A DNA stretch of 64,000 nt from Nemophila menziesii (GCA_029959085.1 JARWIR010000010.1:7771001-7835000); one strand, 5' to 3'; counted from the first letter of the stretch, positions 11,458 through 24,100 are shown. Notes: a model not told the origin generated them from the sequence alone. Numbers and translations are program-made.

Positions 11458-12145
11458 GGTGTCGCCTAGGGTGTGATAAAAAGAAGATAAAATAAGCCAG
11501 AATACAATGCACTAATCACCATATACAAGCACGGTATTGCAAGTATTACAGGACGTGTGCAAATTTTAATGATAAGAAGAATTCGTTCTCAGGGACTTAG
11601 TGTGTTATACGAATGAGCAAATAATTAGAGTAGGAATTATTAATTAAAAGAAACAGGAAATAAAGATGATTGATTGAGAGATTAATAATTAAACTAATTA
11701 AAAGTAAAGACAATCAAGTAAATATGCGAGAATATGAGACGAGAGAGTATAGCTTAGGTTTTGCTAGTATGCACTAATCCTTCTAATTTTTTCTATCAAT
11801 TTCAGTTTATAAGGGAGACAATAGCTCTTAGATACTTAGTCAAGATTCTAAATTCCTACCTATACCCAAAGAGCGAATAGGTAGGCTACGACACAACCAC
11901 GAGGTGACCTCAAATAGGGTTATCCTACGCCACTAGGTTCCTAAGCAGATCTTTCCTTCAATTGGTGATATGGTGATTAAAACAAACCCTAATGACTATC
12001 TTATTAGGCTGGTTTTGTCAGGACCATTTCCCTATTCTAGACGTTTATGTGGTGTTTCAATAATTAGACACCCCTTCCGGAGGACCATCTAACTACTATT
12101 AACACAGCCTAATGTGATCAGGTTTAGGACATGCAATAAATCTAG
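11458..12145 (-). mobile_element. Partial Athila-type LTR, reversed, at the left of copy A
   Basis: TGGTGTCGCCTAGGGTGTGA at 11458 is the reverse complement of the 3' end of the copy-B LTR. The next 680 bases follow the reversed R-U5 half of that LTR, including the CCCTGAGAACGA block. Similarity stops near 12145 and the promoter half is missing. The LTR is inverted relative to copy A, so it is not copy A's normal 5' LTR. Confidence 0.65.
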
Positions 12146-12148
12146 TTT

Positions 12149-12352
12149 GTTGATGGTAGATATTACAAGTGTACAGGTAATCTAGTTTGTAAATATTATT
12201 ACATGAAATTCTCTGAGTAGTTGCTTTGAGTCTATTCTAAATATTCAGCTATCTTCTTTCCCACTGTGCTTAATTGACCTAGGTGTGTATTTAGAGACTT
12301 CCCTTTGTTCTTATCTTTATTGTATCAGGACGATACAACTTTGAGTTAGGGG
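12149..12352 (+). repeat. Displaced 3'-internal segment with polypurine tract, joined to gag
   Basis: This 200-bp piece matches the genuine 3' end of copy A at 18255-18454 (AGAGACTTCCCTTTGTTCTT, then a CGATACAACTTTGAGTT-type tract). It should lie directly before a 3' LTR. Here it runs straight into the middle of gag at 12353, so the tract is joined to CAAGCCGCATTCTTTAACC. It is a direct duplicate produced by rearrangement or template switching. Confidence 0.6.
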
Positions 12353-12355
12353 TCT

Positions 12356-13135
12356 ACTACAAGCCGCATTCTTTAACCTTTTTTTATCCAAAGATTATGG
12401 GATTAAAAGATCAGATGGAGCTTGCTAGTTTTCGCCAAGAGAATGATGAAGAAGTAAGAGACGCATGGACAAGGTTTCAACAGAAGTTAACAAGATGTCC
12501 ACTATATTGTTACACCCCATCATTACAGTTAACTATGTTCTATCAAGGTATTGTGCAAAAAGTAGATTGAGGGTAGATAATCGTGGAAGAGGAGGATTTG
12601 TGTCCATGGATCCTACAAAAGCTGTAGAAGGTATGGAACGTATTATAGAAAAAGAAAGGAGTTGGCCAATTTCACGATCTCCAATTACAAATACCTAAGG
12701 CACGCTTAGATTAAATATAGAGTCTGCTCAATCAGCTAAATTAACCGCATTATAAAATAAATTCAAGGAGATAAAGCTTGAGATGCAAGAAAAATGTCAA
12801 AATTTAGCTGCAACAAATGTAGTGCAAGAAGCACAAGGTTGTCCATAGTGTGAGGTAGCAAATCATACATGGAAAGTGTGTGAAGGAAATCCATCATCTG
12901 TCTACATCATATCAAATCAAGGGAATTACCAATTTGATAATAGAAATCATCTAGGTATGCAGTATTCAAATCCGCAAGGGGCTGCTAATAAAGGTAATTA
13001 TCAATCACGTCCCCCGAACAACACTGACCAATAGAGAGGTCAAGGTCCTTATCAAGGAAATCAGAATTTTAATAGACTAGCTCCTCTACAACAACCAACC
13101 AATGATGATAATACTAATAATCTAGCTTAGAAAGT
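12356..13135 (+). pseudogene. Copy A Gag, 5'-truncated and frameshifted
   Basis: It begins inside the retrotransposon gag domain at the segment equivalent to copy B 42416. Readable pieces include KAVEGMERIIEKERSWPIS, MQEKCQNLAATNVVQEAQGC and a knuckle remnant C-x2-C-EVANHTW-x3-C, followed by a Q/N-rich tail. Several stops and frameshifts occur. An in-frame TAG after the tail (near 13128) sits at the same place as the TAG at 43165 in copy B. Gag would form the particle and bind element RNA. Confidence 0.7.
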
Positions 13136-13163
13136 TTTACCATAATATCTTCAAGAAGGAGTA

Positions 13164-14640
13164 GTGTCAAAGAAGAGATTAAAAACTTTCATGGATCCGG
13201 TTACGAACAGTATTCAATCACATTATGAGATGTTCAGAGAACAAGAGGCCATAATTCAGATCTTAAGCACACAATTGGATCAAATAAAGAAAGTTATAGA
13301 AGCAAGGGAAGTAAAGGCCATTGAAGGAGGTGATGTCAATCTTGGGTTTGAAGCTTGCAAGGGAATTTGCCTTGAACAGAAAAGAAAGAGGAAGTACCAC
13401 ATGCTACAAAAATTGTCGTGGAAGTTCTAAAAACTGAAGAAGAACCAACCAAGTACAGCCCCGAAAACTCTGAATTTTCTGAAGATCCTGATTCTTCCAA
13501 AGAATATGACTTTGTAGATCTTCTCAAGGATATGCAAGAATATATTATATCGGTTATTGAACTACAACGAGTAGTGCTAAAGAGAAAGAGGAAGAAGACT
13601 CAAAAGAGCAGAAAGAATAAGTTTCACCTGCTATGCAAGAAAAGAAAGAAGAAGTGAAGGTGGGCTCGCCACCAATTGTTCAAGCAATGCCACCATCTAT
13701 TCCGAAGACAAATCCAAAGGTTGACATTAAACTCGAAGCATTTGTACAGGCGTATAGTCCAGAAAATATCAACACCAAGATGCTTGAGATTGCAAAGAAA
13801 GGGCTTACACCGCAACAAGTATTCACGCAAGTCACTCTAGAGAAAGAAGCGAGTGTAGAAGCCAGTAAAGAGACTGTGGCTCATGCAGAGAGAGTCTCGA
13901 AAAGAGTTGAAAAAAAGTTAGCACATAAGCTCAAAGATCTAGGAAGATTTAGTATTCCTATTCAAATTAGTGGTATGCTCAAAGTAAAAGCCATGTGTGA
14001 TGGGTTCAAATGTGAATCTTGCGCCCAAGTCTTCATTCGATAGGCTTGGTATAAAGAAGGTGGAAAAGGCTCTTGTGAACTTACAATTTGCAGATAGCTT
14101 AGTGACAAAGACATGGGGAACAATGGAGGACGTTCATGTCCAAACAAGTAATATCACCATCCCTACTGACTTTGTTATTCTTGATTATGATGTAGATAAG
14201 AAAATTCTAATCATACTTGGAAGGCTGTTCTTGGCCACAAGTCAAAGCATCATCAAGTTCCAGGAGGGGACAATTACCCTATGTGCTAAAAATGTATCCG
14301 AGATGTTCTATGTCTCGGGTAAGAAACCAAGGAAGTTAGATCCCACAGTTCTTGTCATCCACTTTCTCACACATCATAGAGTCCCAAAAGAAATCCATGC
14401 AAATCCTGTGGATAATAGACCAATGAGTGAGTTTGGGGTCGGCCATGAAGTTGTATTAAATCCCGCAAACCCGAGAATAGGCCACGAAGTCACAAGGATT
14501 CATGGATGGGACCATTCATCGTCACTGAAGTTGTTTAAGCTAAAGTGATAGAGATCAGACCCAGGAGGGGTATCAAATGGAGATTAGTAGACGCTCATAG
14601 CCTTTCTCGTTGTTGGGGAGGCTATATACGAAAATTCTGA
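13164..14640 (+). pseudogene. Copy A protease ORF with integrase-tail remnant
   Basis: A charged, glutamate-rich N-terminal half (13164-13860) is followed by the retroviral-type aspartic protease. The landmarks are FSIPIQISGMLKVKAMCD, then a frameshift exactly at the D-x-G site (ATGTGTGATGGGTTC), then NVNLAPKSSFDRLG and ILIILGRLFLATSQSIIKFQ. The protease is followed by EFGVGHEV and a short tail ending CWGGYIRKF-like at 14630. Fragments are in at least three frames. The tail resembles an integrase C-terminus, as in copy B. Confidence 0.7.
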
Positions 14641-14849
14641 TAGAGGTAACGCGTCTAAATTTGAAAGACGTTAAACAAAAGTGTTGTACGGGATACAACC
14701 CACAGTTTTTATATGTTCTTATGTCTTTAGTTTATGTTTAGATTCGTTTTATTAGTAGATATTGCAGTATTGAGGAAGGTATTAGTGTTTTTGATGTGCA
14801 TGTGCTTAAGAAATCGAGTTAGGGAGAAGAAACACAAAAATTGGCAAAA

Positions 14850-15300
14850 AACATATATACCATGCGGTACACCACACCATCACTGCGGTGCACCACACCC
14901 CGAAAAGCTTCATGACGGTAGGGGAATGCAGGTTCAAAGCTAAGGCAAAGGTGTCATACAGAGCTTTCGTGTGTATACCGCACGGATGCTACGGTCCATC
15001 ACTTGAAGAAAACTGTCACGATGGTTCTTGAATTTTGGTCCAGCGCCGAGAGCAAACCACCAGACCGTGTCATCACTCGCGCCAGACCGTGACACGGTCC
15101 CAAACAGAACACTCATGCAGTATACCGCATGACCCGTCCGGTACACCGCACGACAGCAAAAACTATTACAACGGTGTGTGAAATTAGGGTCCTTGCCGAG
15201 ACCCCATGCCTAATCCGTATCGTCAAGACCGTGGAACAGGGTCTAACAGAATTTACCTGCGGTACATCACACCTCACCCGCGGTGCACCATACAAAGCCT
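14850..15300 (+). repeat. Copy A CpG-rich palindromic repeat block between ORFs
   Basis: Variants of the near-palindrome GCGGTACACC/GCGGTGCACC occur in pairs at about 14863-14901 and 15257-15292, with GTATACCGCA-type copies at 14970-15150. The block is markedly richer in C+G than its surroundings. Copies B and C carry an equivalent cluster at the same position. Its role is unknown. Confidence 0.6.
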
Positions 15301-15718
15301 CCAGAAGTTGGAATAAAAGGAGAAGGTTAGTTAGCTACGAAAATAAAAACCTTAAGCCTCTCTTTCTTCCCCAAATATCTCCCAACTTCATTAAATCTTA
15401 TACAAACCTTCACTACACATCAAAACGCTCCCTAATCACCATAAATTCACATCCAAATTCTTCTCTAAATCATTACAAAGAAGATTCAACCACCCAAATC
15501 AAATCGAAACACCTAGAATCCAAGAATCAAAGGCCAAAATTACAAATCTTATCCAACAATTTCTTAAACCCATACCAATCAAGCAAGAGTTCATCCTACC
15601 CACATAGATAAACATCATACTTACACCTTTCCTAACCCAAAAAACACTTTTTCAACCCAAATCAAGGGGTACAAACGTTCAAAAGTGTTCAAAGCTTTGA
15701 GTTGGAGGTCAAATTGAG

Positions 15719-16902
15719 ATGACAAAAAGAACAGAAACATTATTTACTGTTAGGGAGATGAAGAAAAATCAAAGTAAGGTATTGGGTACTATTGAGAAGA
15801 AGAAGATTGAGAAAAGTTCAAGTTCTAGTATGAAGAAAAAGGGTAAAACGGGTCAAGAAAGTAGAGAAAAGCTTGTTGTGGTAAATTCAAAGAGCAAAAA
15901 GATTACAAATTTCAAGGAGAAGACACCACAACATCTACAAATCGAGATTCCTATACCCAATATGAATGATACTTCAAAGGCCTTGTTAGCTTTCGCAAAA
16001 ATACATCTACCGGTCTTGCTTTTTTCTAGAGGTGGATGATAGATTGGGTTGGACTACATTCACGATGAGACGTTCAACTTTATGTATGGAATTAGTTCTC
16101 GAGTTTTAATTAGGCCTCTTTAACGATGTAGTGAAGGTCGCGTTCCAGTTAGAGGAAAGTTAGCCCCTTTTACAGTTGAAGGGATTAGAAACCGCTTTCA
16201 GTTTAAGAAATTGGTTGGACCATGTAAGTTTAGAGAAGCAGTGGAAAATATCAAGAGTTTTGATTGGAATAAAAAAATTATGAGCATGTATTAGATGAAG
16301 AAAAAATGCAATCACACAAGGGAGAATTGAAGGCACCATGGCCTTACAATATCTTCTAGATACAAGATTTGGCACAATTTCCTCACACCAAATGCCTTTG
16401 GAAACACCTAAACTTTAGATGTACTGAGAAAAACACCATATTTTTTAACTGTGTTTTAAGATGGGAAGAAGTAGATTTAGCACAATTGATCTTTGAGGAG
16501 GTGATGCAATTTTTTGTCTCTCGACTTTCGTTATTTAATGGGAAATAGCCAACTATGATCACGTGCCTTGTACAAAAAGTGAATGTGATTCGGGGTGAAG
16601 AAGAGAAGTTAATGTATAAATTTAGCAACAATATCAACAAAAATTGGATCAAGACAATTTTAAGAGGAGTAGGAATAAAGAAACAACCACAAGAAGAGTC
16701 AAAAGAAGAGGATCTTATTTGGCGAGAAAGAGTAGAAGAGAGATTAAATTAAGTTGAAGCATCTCAAACCTTCTTGGCCGAAGATGTGGCACAAATAAAA
16801 GCTAATCAAGTGCACATCAGGTCACTCCTTGAGCAATTTAAGTGCGATTTAGCGAAAAATCCAGTAAATCCTATCTTGGATGTTGATAAAGAGAGGCAAT
16901 AG
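15719..16902 (+). pseudogene. Copy A env-position ORF, disrupted
   Basis: ATG at 15719 opens MTKRTETLFTVREMKKNQSK, a basic Ser/Lys-rich leader. It then decays through KALLAFAKIHLP, IRGKLAPFTVEGIRNRFQ-like residues, LDCVLRWEEVDLAQLIFEEV-like residues and MITCLVQKVNVIRGEEEK (16555), ending in a coiled-coil-like AEDVAQIKANQVHIRSLLEQF. It resembles the plant 'putative transposon protein' domain found near the 3' end of Athila elements. No signal peptide or membrane segment is evident. Many stops and shifts are present. Confidence 0.6.
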
Positions 16903-18454
16903 CCTCGAGAGTATGTTCTCTTTCTTCCTTAACATTTATGTATATGCAATATTTGATTTTTTTTAATTTCTTTATTGAGTCCTTTACGATTTGCGGGGAC
17001 ATGCCTCATTTTTTAGTTGGGGGTGTGGGGATTCATTGTCTCTCATCTTCATTTTTATGTGATTTTACTGTTTTTGAAGAAATTAAATTTTTTGATACAT
17101 GTGATTAGATGTATAGTGTGTTTAATAGCTTGAAAGATAAGCTTAGTAAGTTAATGATAGTAAGTAATATGTTTATGAGCTCTTTTATTTTGTATGCTAT
17201 GAGTATGAACATGAAACACACATTGATAGTAAAGAAAAGATTTGTGAGTAATGCGGTAGAAGTATGTTTGATCTTACGGCGCCTTGAGTGGTGTGTAGGC
17301 CATGAGATCCGAGCTAGTTGATAAACCTGTTTAATGAACGTGCTAAAGGCAAGAGAATGACGAAATTGCATAGTTTAGAAAGTGATTAAGGCGGTTCTTT
17401 GATAAGCCCCTTGGTGCCTTTTAGCTTGATGTCCCATTATTATATTTATATCCTTCTCAGCCCCTTCTAACCTTTTTAAAGCCTCTTTATTTAGCCATAT
17501 TATAAGTCATATCCCTTAGATTTTAGGACATTTCCAAATGACCCGCACTCGAATCGCGATGCATAGACAATCATTTTAAAGCTTGAGTTTGCGGTGGTGG
17601 GTCCACCATTATGGGAAATATTATTGGGTTGACAATTTTTGAGCTTATGTATTTTACTCTGTATTTTTGTTGATGATTCACTGCTTATTATATTGTAACC
17701 GTTTCCCGGGGTAAAAGTAAATAAAAAAAATTATGAAAAGAAAAGAATTATGTTAAAAAAAGTAGCATGACATATCACATAAAAAAGAGAGTCATAGCTA
17801 TACAAAAGAAAAAAATTGATATGAAAAGATTGAAAATATTTGGACCGACAAAGTGGAATTTCTTATGTGATCGTCTTTTAAGCTTTATATTGTGTTATTA
17901 GGGGTGCTAATTAGTGCATCAATTCATTAGGTCGAGTGAGAACGTCTTATGAGAGTAACTCAAGCTCGAGGATGATTCGTTGATTGCTAGTGAGGAGAGA
18001 GAGCCAAAAGCTTACTCTATATTATCCAAATATACATATCATACCGTCCCTAAGTCATCATTACAACCTTAAAGACCTTATGATTCTTTTCTATGTAATC
18101 TAGAAGTGATTGAACCATTAGAGAGTAGTTAGATGGATCTTTGGATATTAGTGAAACTCGATGAACAATTTATAGCATCCATGGTAAGCTAAGTGAATAA
18201 CATCTCCTTCATGCATTGCAAAGCTAATCTGATCTTGAATTTGAACCATGTTGATCATTCGTATGACAATTTTACAGGTAATTTAGTTTGTAAATATTAT
18301 TGCATGAAATTTTCTGAGTAGTTGCTTTGAGTTTATTATCTATATTCTGCAATCTTCTTCCCACTGTGCTTAATTGACTTAGATGTGTATTTAGAGACTT
18401 CCCTTTGTTCTTATCTTTATCGTATCGGGACGATACAACTTTTAGTTGGGGTCT
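16903..18454 (+). other. Copy A non-coding 3' internal region
   Basis: No supported coding. It holds a tract TTAGTTGGGGGTGTGGGGA at 17013, a strongly conserved block with CGAATCGCGATGCATAGACA at 17540-17569 next to a GGTGGGTCCACC near-palindrome, A-rich stretches near 17730, and the 3' polypurine tract ending at 18454. The same order is seen in copies B and C. Confidence 0.65.
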
Positions 18455-19486
18455 TGATGTCTCCCTATCTTTGATATATTAATATAGTCTGGAGACATAA
18501 TTTTAGGTGTATTTGATTATTTAGTTAGGGATTTTTACCCGTATTTAAATATTTTCATAATTCATTTCTTGATTTGATGAATTATTACTTTCGGAGCATA
18601 TTCGGTTTAATTTGTGTGTTAATGTGAAGCTCTTGAGTTTTATGGAATGTAATTAGATATAAAATCAATTCTGACGAGTTAAGTAAAGAATATATGGAAG
18701 GAATCAAGAGATAAAAGGAAGTAAAGTTAAAATAGGAAAGGAAAAGCTGCCAAATAAATCTGAAATTCTGCAGTTACGTCCACTAAATTGAAGATAACTT
18801 CAAATTGGCTGAGAAATTGGACGAGACTTTTAATATTAAGAAAGATCTTATTGCCGCGGACTTTTTGATATAAAGTGGGAGAAAATCGGCCCAATAACAA
18901 AGGAGATATGGCCAAAACAGTGAGTAGTTTTTATCCTCTCCGATATTTTAGGAAATAAATTTGAGTTGCACTTGGACTCAAATTACTTGTCTTCCACTCA
19001 ACATTTCATTATTGTCTTCTAAACTCCTATAAATGCACACTCTTATCATTGTAAACATGTTCTTGCTCAGTTCAAAACCTTAGATTAATCCTTAGTCATT
19101 CAAGAGAAACAAGTTGACAGTATGTATATTAAGTTTATTTCTTTCCAACATGAACTAAATTTTTCATAGCTTGGGTTTTGCATATGTATAATCTTTAAAT
19201 TCTATTTTATTCTATTCAAGTTTGTTTGGGAAAAACCTTTTAAAAGTGATTCCAGCTTCTTAACCTTTATATTTGTTTTATGTGCTTTGCTTTATTGACC
19301 AGAGTTCTTGCTAGTACACGAGTATAGACTACCCCATTAATAGCAGTTGGACGGTCACCCAGAAGGGGTGTCTAATTTTTGAAACACCACATAAATATCT
19401 AGTGTGTGGTACTGATCCGGAAGGGCTTGCCTAACTAGATAGTCATTAGGGTTTGAGATTAAACCACCAATCATTGCGCAAGGTCC
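18455..19486 (+). mobile_element. Copy A 3' LTR, truncated
   Basis: It starts TGATGTCTCC directly after the polypurine tract. It has a TATA-like TATAAATGC at 19028, then the R-U5 block with CTAGTACACGAGTATAG and a CACCCAGAAGGGGTGTCTAA hairpin-like stretch. At 19487 it breaks into the reversed LTR of element F, so the last part (about 500 bp by comparison with copy B) is missing. Confidence 0.7.
19028..19036 (+). promoter_or_regulatory. Likely TATA box of copy A LTR
   Basis: CTCCTATAAATGCACAC lies about 570 bases into the LTR, at the position matching TATA-like sequences in the other LTRs of this group (40709 in copy B; 57385 on the minus strand in copy C). It is inferred from position and sequence only. 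Confidence 0.4.
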
Positions 19487-21247
19487 TGGTGTGTTAGATA
19501 ATAATAAAGATAAAATAGAAGAACCACTAACTGCAAGTGTATAGTTGTCCCAACTTATATATGATAATCAAGTTCATTCTCAGGGATGGATTAGGTATTA
19601 CTCTAATATTAATCAGATAGTATTAGTAATTGCTTGACAGAAACATAAAATAAAGATTTTTGGTTTGTTTTTATAAAATTAAAGATGCAAGAAAATATAT
19701 TACGAAAATAAAATAAAGCAAGTAAAAGAGATTTAAACTTCAGAAGAGAGAGAGAGAGTACTTGATCCTCGCAAGGGTTTCACCTAACCTATCTAATTAA
19801 TGCTTCTGTTTAAGGGCTAAACTAGTATTTTTGTGCTAGTCGGGACTCTAATATCTCCTAACTCCCGTCAGGGTGGACTTAGGAGCTATCCTACGGTATT
19901 AAAAACCCCGTCAGGGTGATTATAAGCTACTTTCAGATGAATACTAATTTACATCATTGGCTGCATGGTTAGTTAAGCTCGCCAGGGTCAATAACGAATA
20001 CTACACGTCTATTATCTAAGTCTGTAATTAAACCCCCCCTCAAGGCGATCACTTCCCCACCAAAGTGAATAGCTTAATTACTTTGAGCTAAGTTTGATTC
20101 ATGACTTCAAAATTAGTGATTAAAACAAAATAATAGTCAACACAAAATACCTAGTCTAATTTAAACCATTAAATTCCAAATTCATAAAACATAAATTAAA
20201 TAGAATTGGGTTCAACCCATATAGCGATTCCCAAGTACTAAAGAAATTAGTTCATAACAGAATTAGAAACTGAAATTAAATAAAAGGATTACATAATTCT
20301 CAATACAGAAAAGAAATAGGATAACCTAATGGTTAGGTTAGCTGTTGTTGGAAGAACGAATTCCTCCAGCGCTAGCTTCTCCTTGCCTTCTTGATCTGAC
20401 TTGAAAACCTTAAGCCTCTTGTGTAATTCTCTGAAGTGTGTGAAAAGAGGAGGCTAATGGGTGTATTTATAGGTGTTAGAAATACCTTATTCGTTTTTAC
20501 TTGTAGTGGAAGACAAGTTAAGAACTCTTTAATTCGTAGCCATAAAATCTAGGAAAGATAAGATTTTGTTGCTGATTTGTTTTGGTCATATCTCCTTAAA
20601 TACTTATCTGTTTGACGTATTCTTTATATCAAAATCACTTTTCTCGGAAAGATCTATCCATTGGTCCAGACCATTCTGCCAAATTCCTAGCCAATATGAA
20701 GTTATGATCTCTTCTTTGAACGTGACTGGAATTTCAGATTTATTTGGTAGCTTTATCTTTTTATTCTTTGCATATATCCTTCTTTAATCTTCTTATTTCC
20801 ATGTATATACCTTTCCTTTACTTTTTAGACTTGACTTGGTCTCTAATTAATTACCATAGATCTTTTAAATCTTCACAATAAATAAATAATTAAACTGCAT
20901 ATGCTTTAAAAATTAATAAATCGACAAATCAAGACTAGAAATAAGAAAGTGCACTTTAAAATTAGAAACTCGAATAAAATATTTCTTAACACACTAAAAA
21001 TAGTCTAAGAATTTAATTCTCACTCCTCCTCCTTGCATTGGTCTTTCATGAATTCAAGAACCTACTAACTTTGCACTAAAAATAACCAAATTAACGCACA
21101 AAAGCTCTAAAAATACAAATAGTATAATTCCAAGGGGAGAAAGTGTAATATGACGAAATAAACATAAAAGTCTATCAAATAAGTCAAATAATCACCTGAA
21201 AGGATGTCTCCAAGAGGCAAATATTTAGAACAAATAGGGAGACATCA
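19487..21247 (-). mobile_element. Element F LTR, reversed, 1.76 kb
   Basis: Read on the minus strand, it starts TGATGTCTCCCTATTTG at 21247 directly after a tract GAGTTTGGGGTCT and ends near 19487 in ACACCA. The terminal part resembles the solo LTR at 61633-63205 (ACACTTGCAGTTAG-type U5) more than copy B. A TATA-like element lies at 20461-20480 (complement of GGGTGTATTTATAGG). It interrupts copy A's 3' LTR. Confidence 0.65.
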
Positions 21248-21965
21248 AGACCCCAAACTCAAACCTTTGTCGCCCGGTAAAGTAAAATAAAAACAAAGGT
21301 CTTTTAGGTGAACGTAGAAGGTAGAATCTAGCAAATATTCCCAAAGCACAACTTAAAACAAATCTCATATAGCATGATCTAGGAATTAATATACACATAC
21401 ACATATCATGCAAAATCAAACACAAAATAATATCAATCCAAAATTAATTTCACAATGCTAGAAGGTTACGCTTGGTACTTATCTCAAGATGGTGGCTGTA
21501 GTGTGTTCCTCGATCTTTACGTGCTTTGAACGCTCCACTTAGCATACTCCCTATTAGCTGAATCACAGACTCACTGTGTATCGAGGAATCACGAGGTCTT
21601 TTCGGTTTTAATATCGGCTTAGGGACGGTATGATATATATATTTGGTAAATTTGAAGTGAGCTTTTGGCTCTCTCTTCACTTACCATCAACAAACTGTCC
21701 AAGAGCTTGAGTTTACACTCGATTATGTTCTCACTCAACCCATTTGACGTGCTAATTTAGCGTCCCCAGATTAATCCAATAAGCACTAAAGATGATTCAC
21801 ATAAAAAATTTCCTCTTTGTCGGTCCAAATATATATTCCTTTCATATGAAATTTCTCTTTTCTCTTTTCTTTTGTATAACTATGACTCTCTTTTTGATGT
21901 TGAGATATCATGCTATTTTTTCATAAATTTTTTCTTTTCATAAATTTTCATATCTCTTTTTTTTT
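21248..21965 (-). mobile_element. Element F 3' internal remnant
   Basis: The polypurine tract (complement of AGACCCCAAACTCAAA, 21248-21263) is followed on the minus strand by the non-coding 3' region seen in copies A-C. This includes the GGGACGGTATGATATATAT stretch near 21623 and the 'CTCAACCCATTTGA' stretch near 21733. It ends in T-rich sequence where LINE-D begins. All coding parts are gone. Confidence 0.6.
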
Positions 21966-23580
21966 TTCATTTGAATATCACTTGAACCACCAGAGTATGA
22001 ACACTCTTCTGTTTATTAATCTTGAGACTAGAGACTCTAGAAAAGAGATTGAGTCCCTCATTGATAAGTTCAACAGAAATTACATTAGCATTTAGAAATA
22101 CAAGCAAGTCGTCTACAAAAATTATATGATCAAGATTTAAATAATGACACTTTGGATGAAATTTATATCCATTCTTATTGCCAATTTTATGAAGAATGGA
22201 AGTAAGAACATGCATACCCAATATGAAAAAGGCAGGGAGATAATGGATCTCCCTGCCTCAAGCATCTTTTAGCCTCAAAGTACCCACACGACTCACCGTT
22301 GATGCATAAGGAGTAAGTAGGTGTAGAAATGAACATCTTAATCAATTTAATAAAAAGATTCAAAAATCCAAAGGCTATAAGAGTATTTAAAATAAAATTC
22401 CAGTTTACACTATCATATGCCTTCTGTAAAGCTATATTTATGGTGCATCTGGGTGAAATACTTTGTTTCTCATAGCCTAGAAAAATATTGAGCCACCAAG
22501 ATATCATTACAAATAAATTTGCCCCCTACATATGCAGCTTGGTCAAAATCAATGATATTGTGTAAAACTTTTTTCAATCTATTAGCTATTAGTTTGGAAA
22601 GGCATTTATATGAAGTATTTACACAAGAAATCGACCTGAACTTTCTCACATTTGAAGAATTACTTTTTGGGATTAAGCATTATATTAGTAAAATGTACCT
22701 ACTTAAGAAGAGTGCATGTGATAAGTGATTGTTTGATAGCTGTACAAACATCACTACCAACTATATCCCATGAATTTTTGTAGAAACAAGAGGTCCATCA
22801 ATCTCTTTAATAAAAAACATAGCTTTTTTTAATCTCTTCATCACTATAGGGGCAATAAGGACATCGAAATCTTCTTGAGAGATCTTCTTGTTGATGACCT
22901 GACTAAGAAAATTAATAGAACAAATATCTTCATTACTATCCTAGAACCAAGAAGGAAGGAAATGAATTCCTCCTTAACAAGGTCAGGAGACAAAATAATA
23001 TTTCCATTATCTTTAGTGAGTAAAGTAATTTTATTGCAGGCCATTCTTCCTCTAATAAGTTTATAGAAATATAACGAGTACCAATCATTCTTATTACACC
23101 AAGTAGCTATTTCCCTATGTCTAAGAACTTCATGTTTAATAGATATAGATTCTTCAATGTTAGATAATAAGATTCTTTCTTATGTCATCAAAGTTACCTG
23201 ATAAGATAGAATTTTGAATGATTTCAAGGTCCTTTCTTAGATTAGATATATGATGAGTCTCTCTTCTAAAATTCTTATTATTAATCACCTTGAGAGCCTT
23301 ATTCACTTCCATTTGCTTCAGGAATATTTGGAACATATGATTGCCTTTGACTTTAAACTTCCAAGCATCCTCAACAATTTTAAGAAAGTCTTTATGAGAA
23401 GACCAAATATTAAAGAACTTGAATGAGCTTGGACTACCTTTCTTTATGTTCCCAATATCAAATTTGATGGCACCAAAAGTGAATGAAAAAGTGATGGTAA
23501 CACTAGACTGCAAGTGATCAAACCAAGTGCCATTAATGAAGACACGATCAAATTTACTTGTCCTCAAAATTGTATTATTA
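21966..23580 (-). mobile_element. LINE-D fragment: partial RT of a distinct L1-type family
   Basis: The minus strand gives, from 23567 down, an endonuclease-to-RT linker (FDRVFINGTWFDHLQS), then RT pieces: KAYDSVNWNFILNTLIAFGF, CLRQGDPLSPCLFHIGYA (22187-22507) and LNLDHIIFVDDLLVFLNANV with KINKQKS (21967-22221). The box reads FVDD. The protein stops within the thumb and lacks RNase H. Sequence motifs differ from LINE-A, LINE-B and LINE-2, so this is another family. No target duplication was found. Confidence 0.75.
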
Positions 23581-24100
23581 CTTTTTTAAGTCCACGTATA
23601 ATACAAATTAAGGCTCATTTAGACAAAGTATCTCAGTTAATCCTCTATTCTATCGTTAGAATTTCATTAAAATCGCCCAAGTAGTTAAAGAATACATGCT
23701 CATAATTATATATATTATACCTCACCCAAGCCTTACATTATAATAGAAAAGTCCTTGAGATATTTAGCTATGTTTTTTAGTAAAAATTGAGAGAAAAGGA
23801 AGGAAGTGAGTTGGTCGTTAAACAACATTGAAGGATCGATGATCATCCTATAGCTGCCACTTCAAGCCAAGTAAGAACGTTCCTTTACATTGTGACACTA
23901 ATATTTCTTGATATTTTGACATCTTTTATTACTTGTATGATTAGTATATTTGTAAATTATTTCTTTCGCATGATATTTATGAGAATTTCTCTTTGTCTTT
24001 CTTAAGAGTCATTGCATGCTTCTACATGATACTTTTGATTCTTGGTTCCTACTTTTATGCTTACATTGTCGGGGACGACAATGCTTTGAGTTGGGAGTCT
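23581..24100 (+). other. Element E 3' internal remnant; first 200 bases unassigned
   Basis: From 23581 to about 23800 I see nothing recognisable. From about 23800 the sequence resembles the non-coding 3' region of the Athila-type group and ends with GACGACAATGCTTTGAGTTG and GGAGTCT, the polypurine tract before the LTR at 24101. Confidence 0.45.

Larger units (their letters stand above)
12353..19486 (+). mobile_element. Copy A: Athila-type Ty3/gypsy derivative without RT/integrase
   Basis: The order on the plus strand is truncated gag (12356), protease ORF (13164-14640), GC-rich palindromic spacer (14850-15300), env-position ORF (15719-16902), non-coding 3' region, polypurine tract (18439-18454) and 3' LTR (18455-19486, truncated). 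No RT, RNase H or integrase core lies between protease and spacer, as in copy B. It lacks a normal 5' LTR and primer-binding site. The 3' LTR is interrupted by the reversed LTR of element F. Confidence 0.75.

Noticed and set aside
15129..15611. 160-codon frame in copy A spacer
   Set aside because: It overlaps the palindrome block and the leader before the env-position ORF. No equivalent frame exists in copies B or C.
17105..17371. Small frames in the conserved 3' non-coding regions of copies A-C
   Set aside because: Conservation is at DNA level, frames differ between copies and stops are not aligned.
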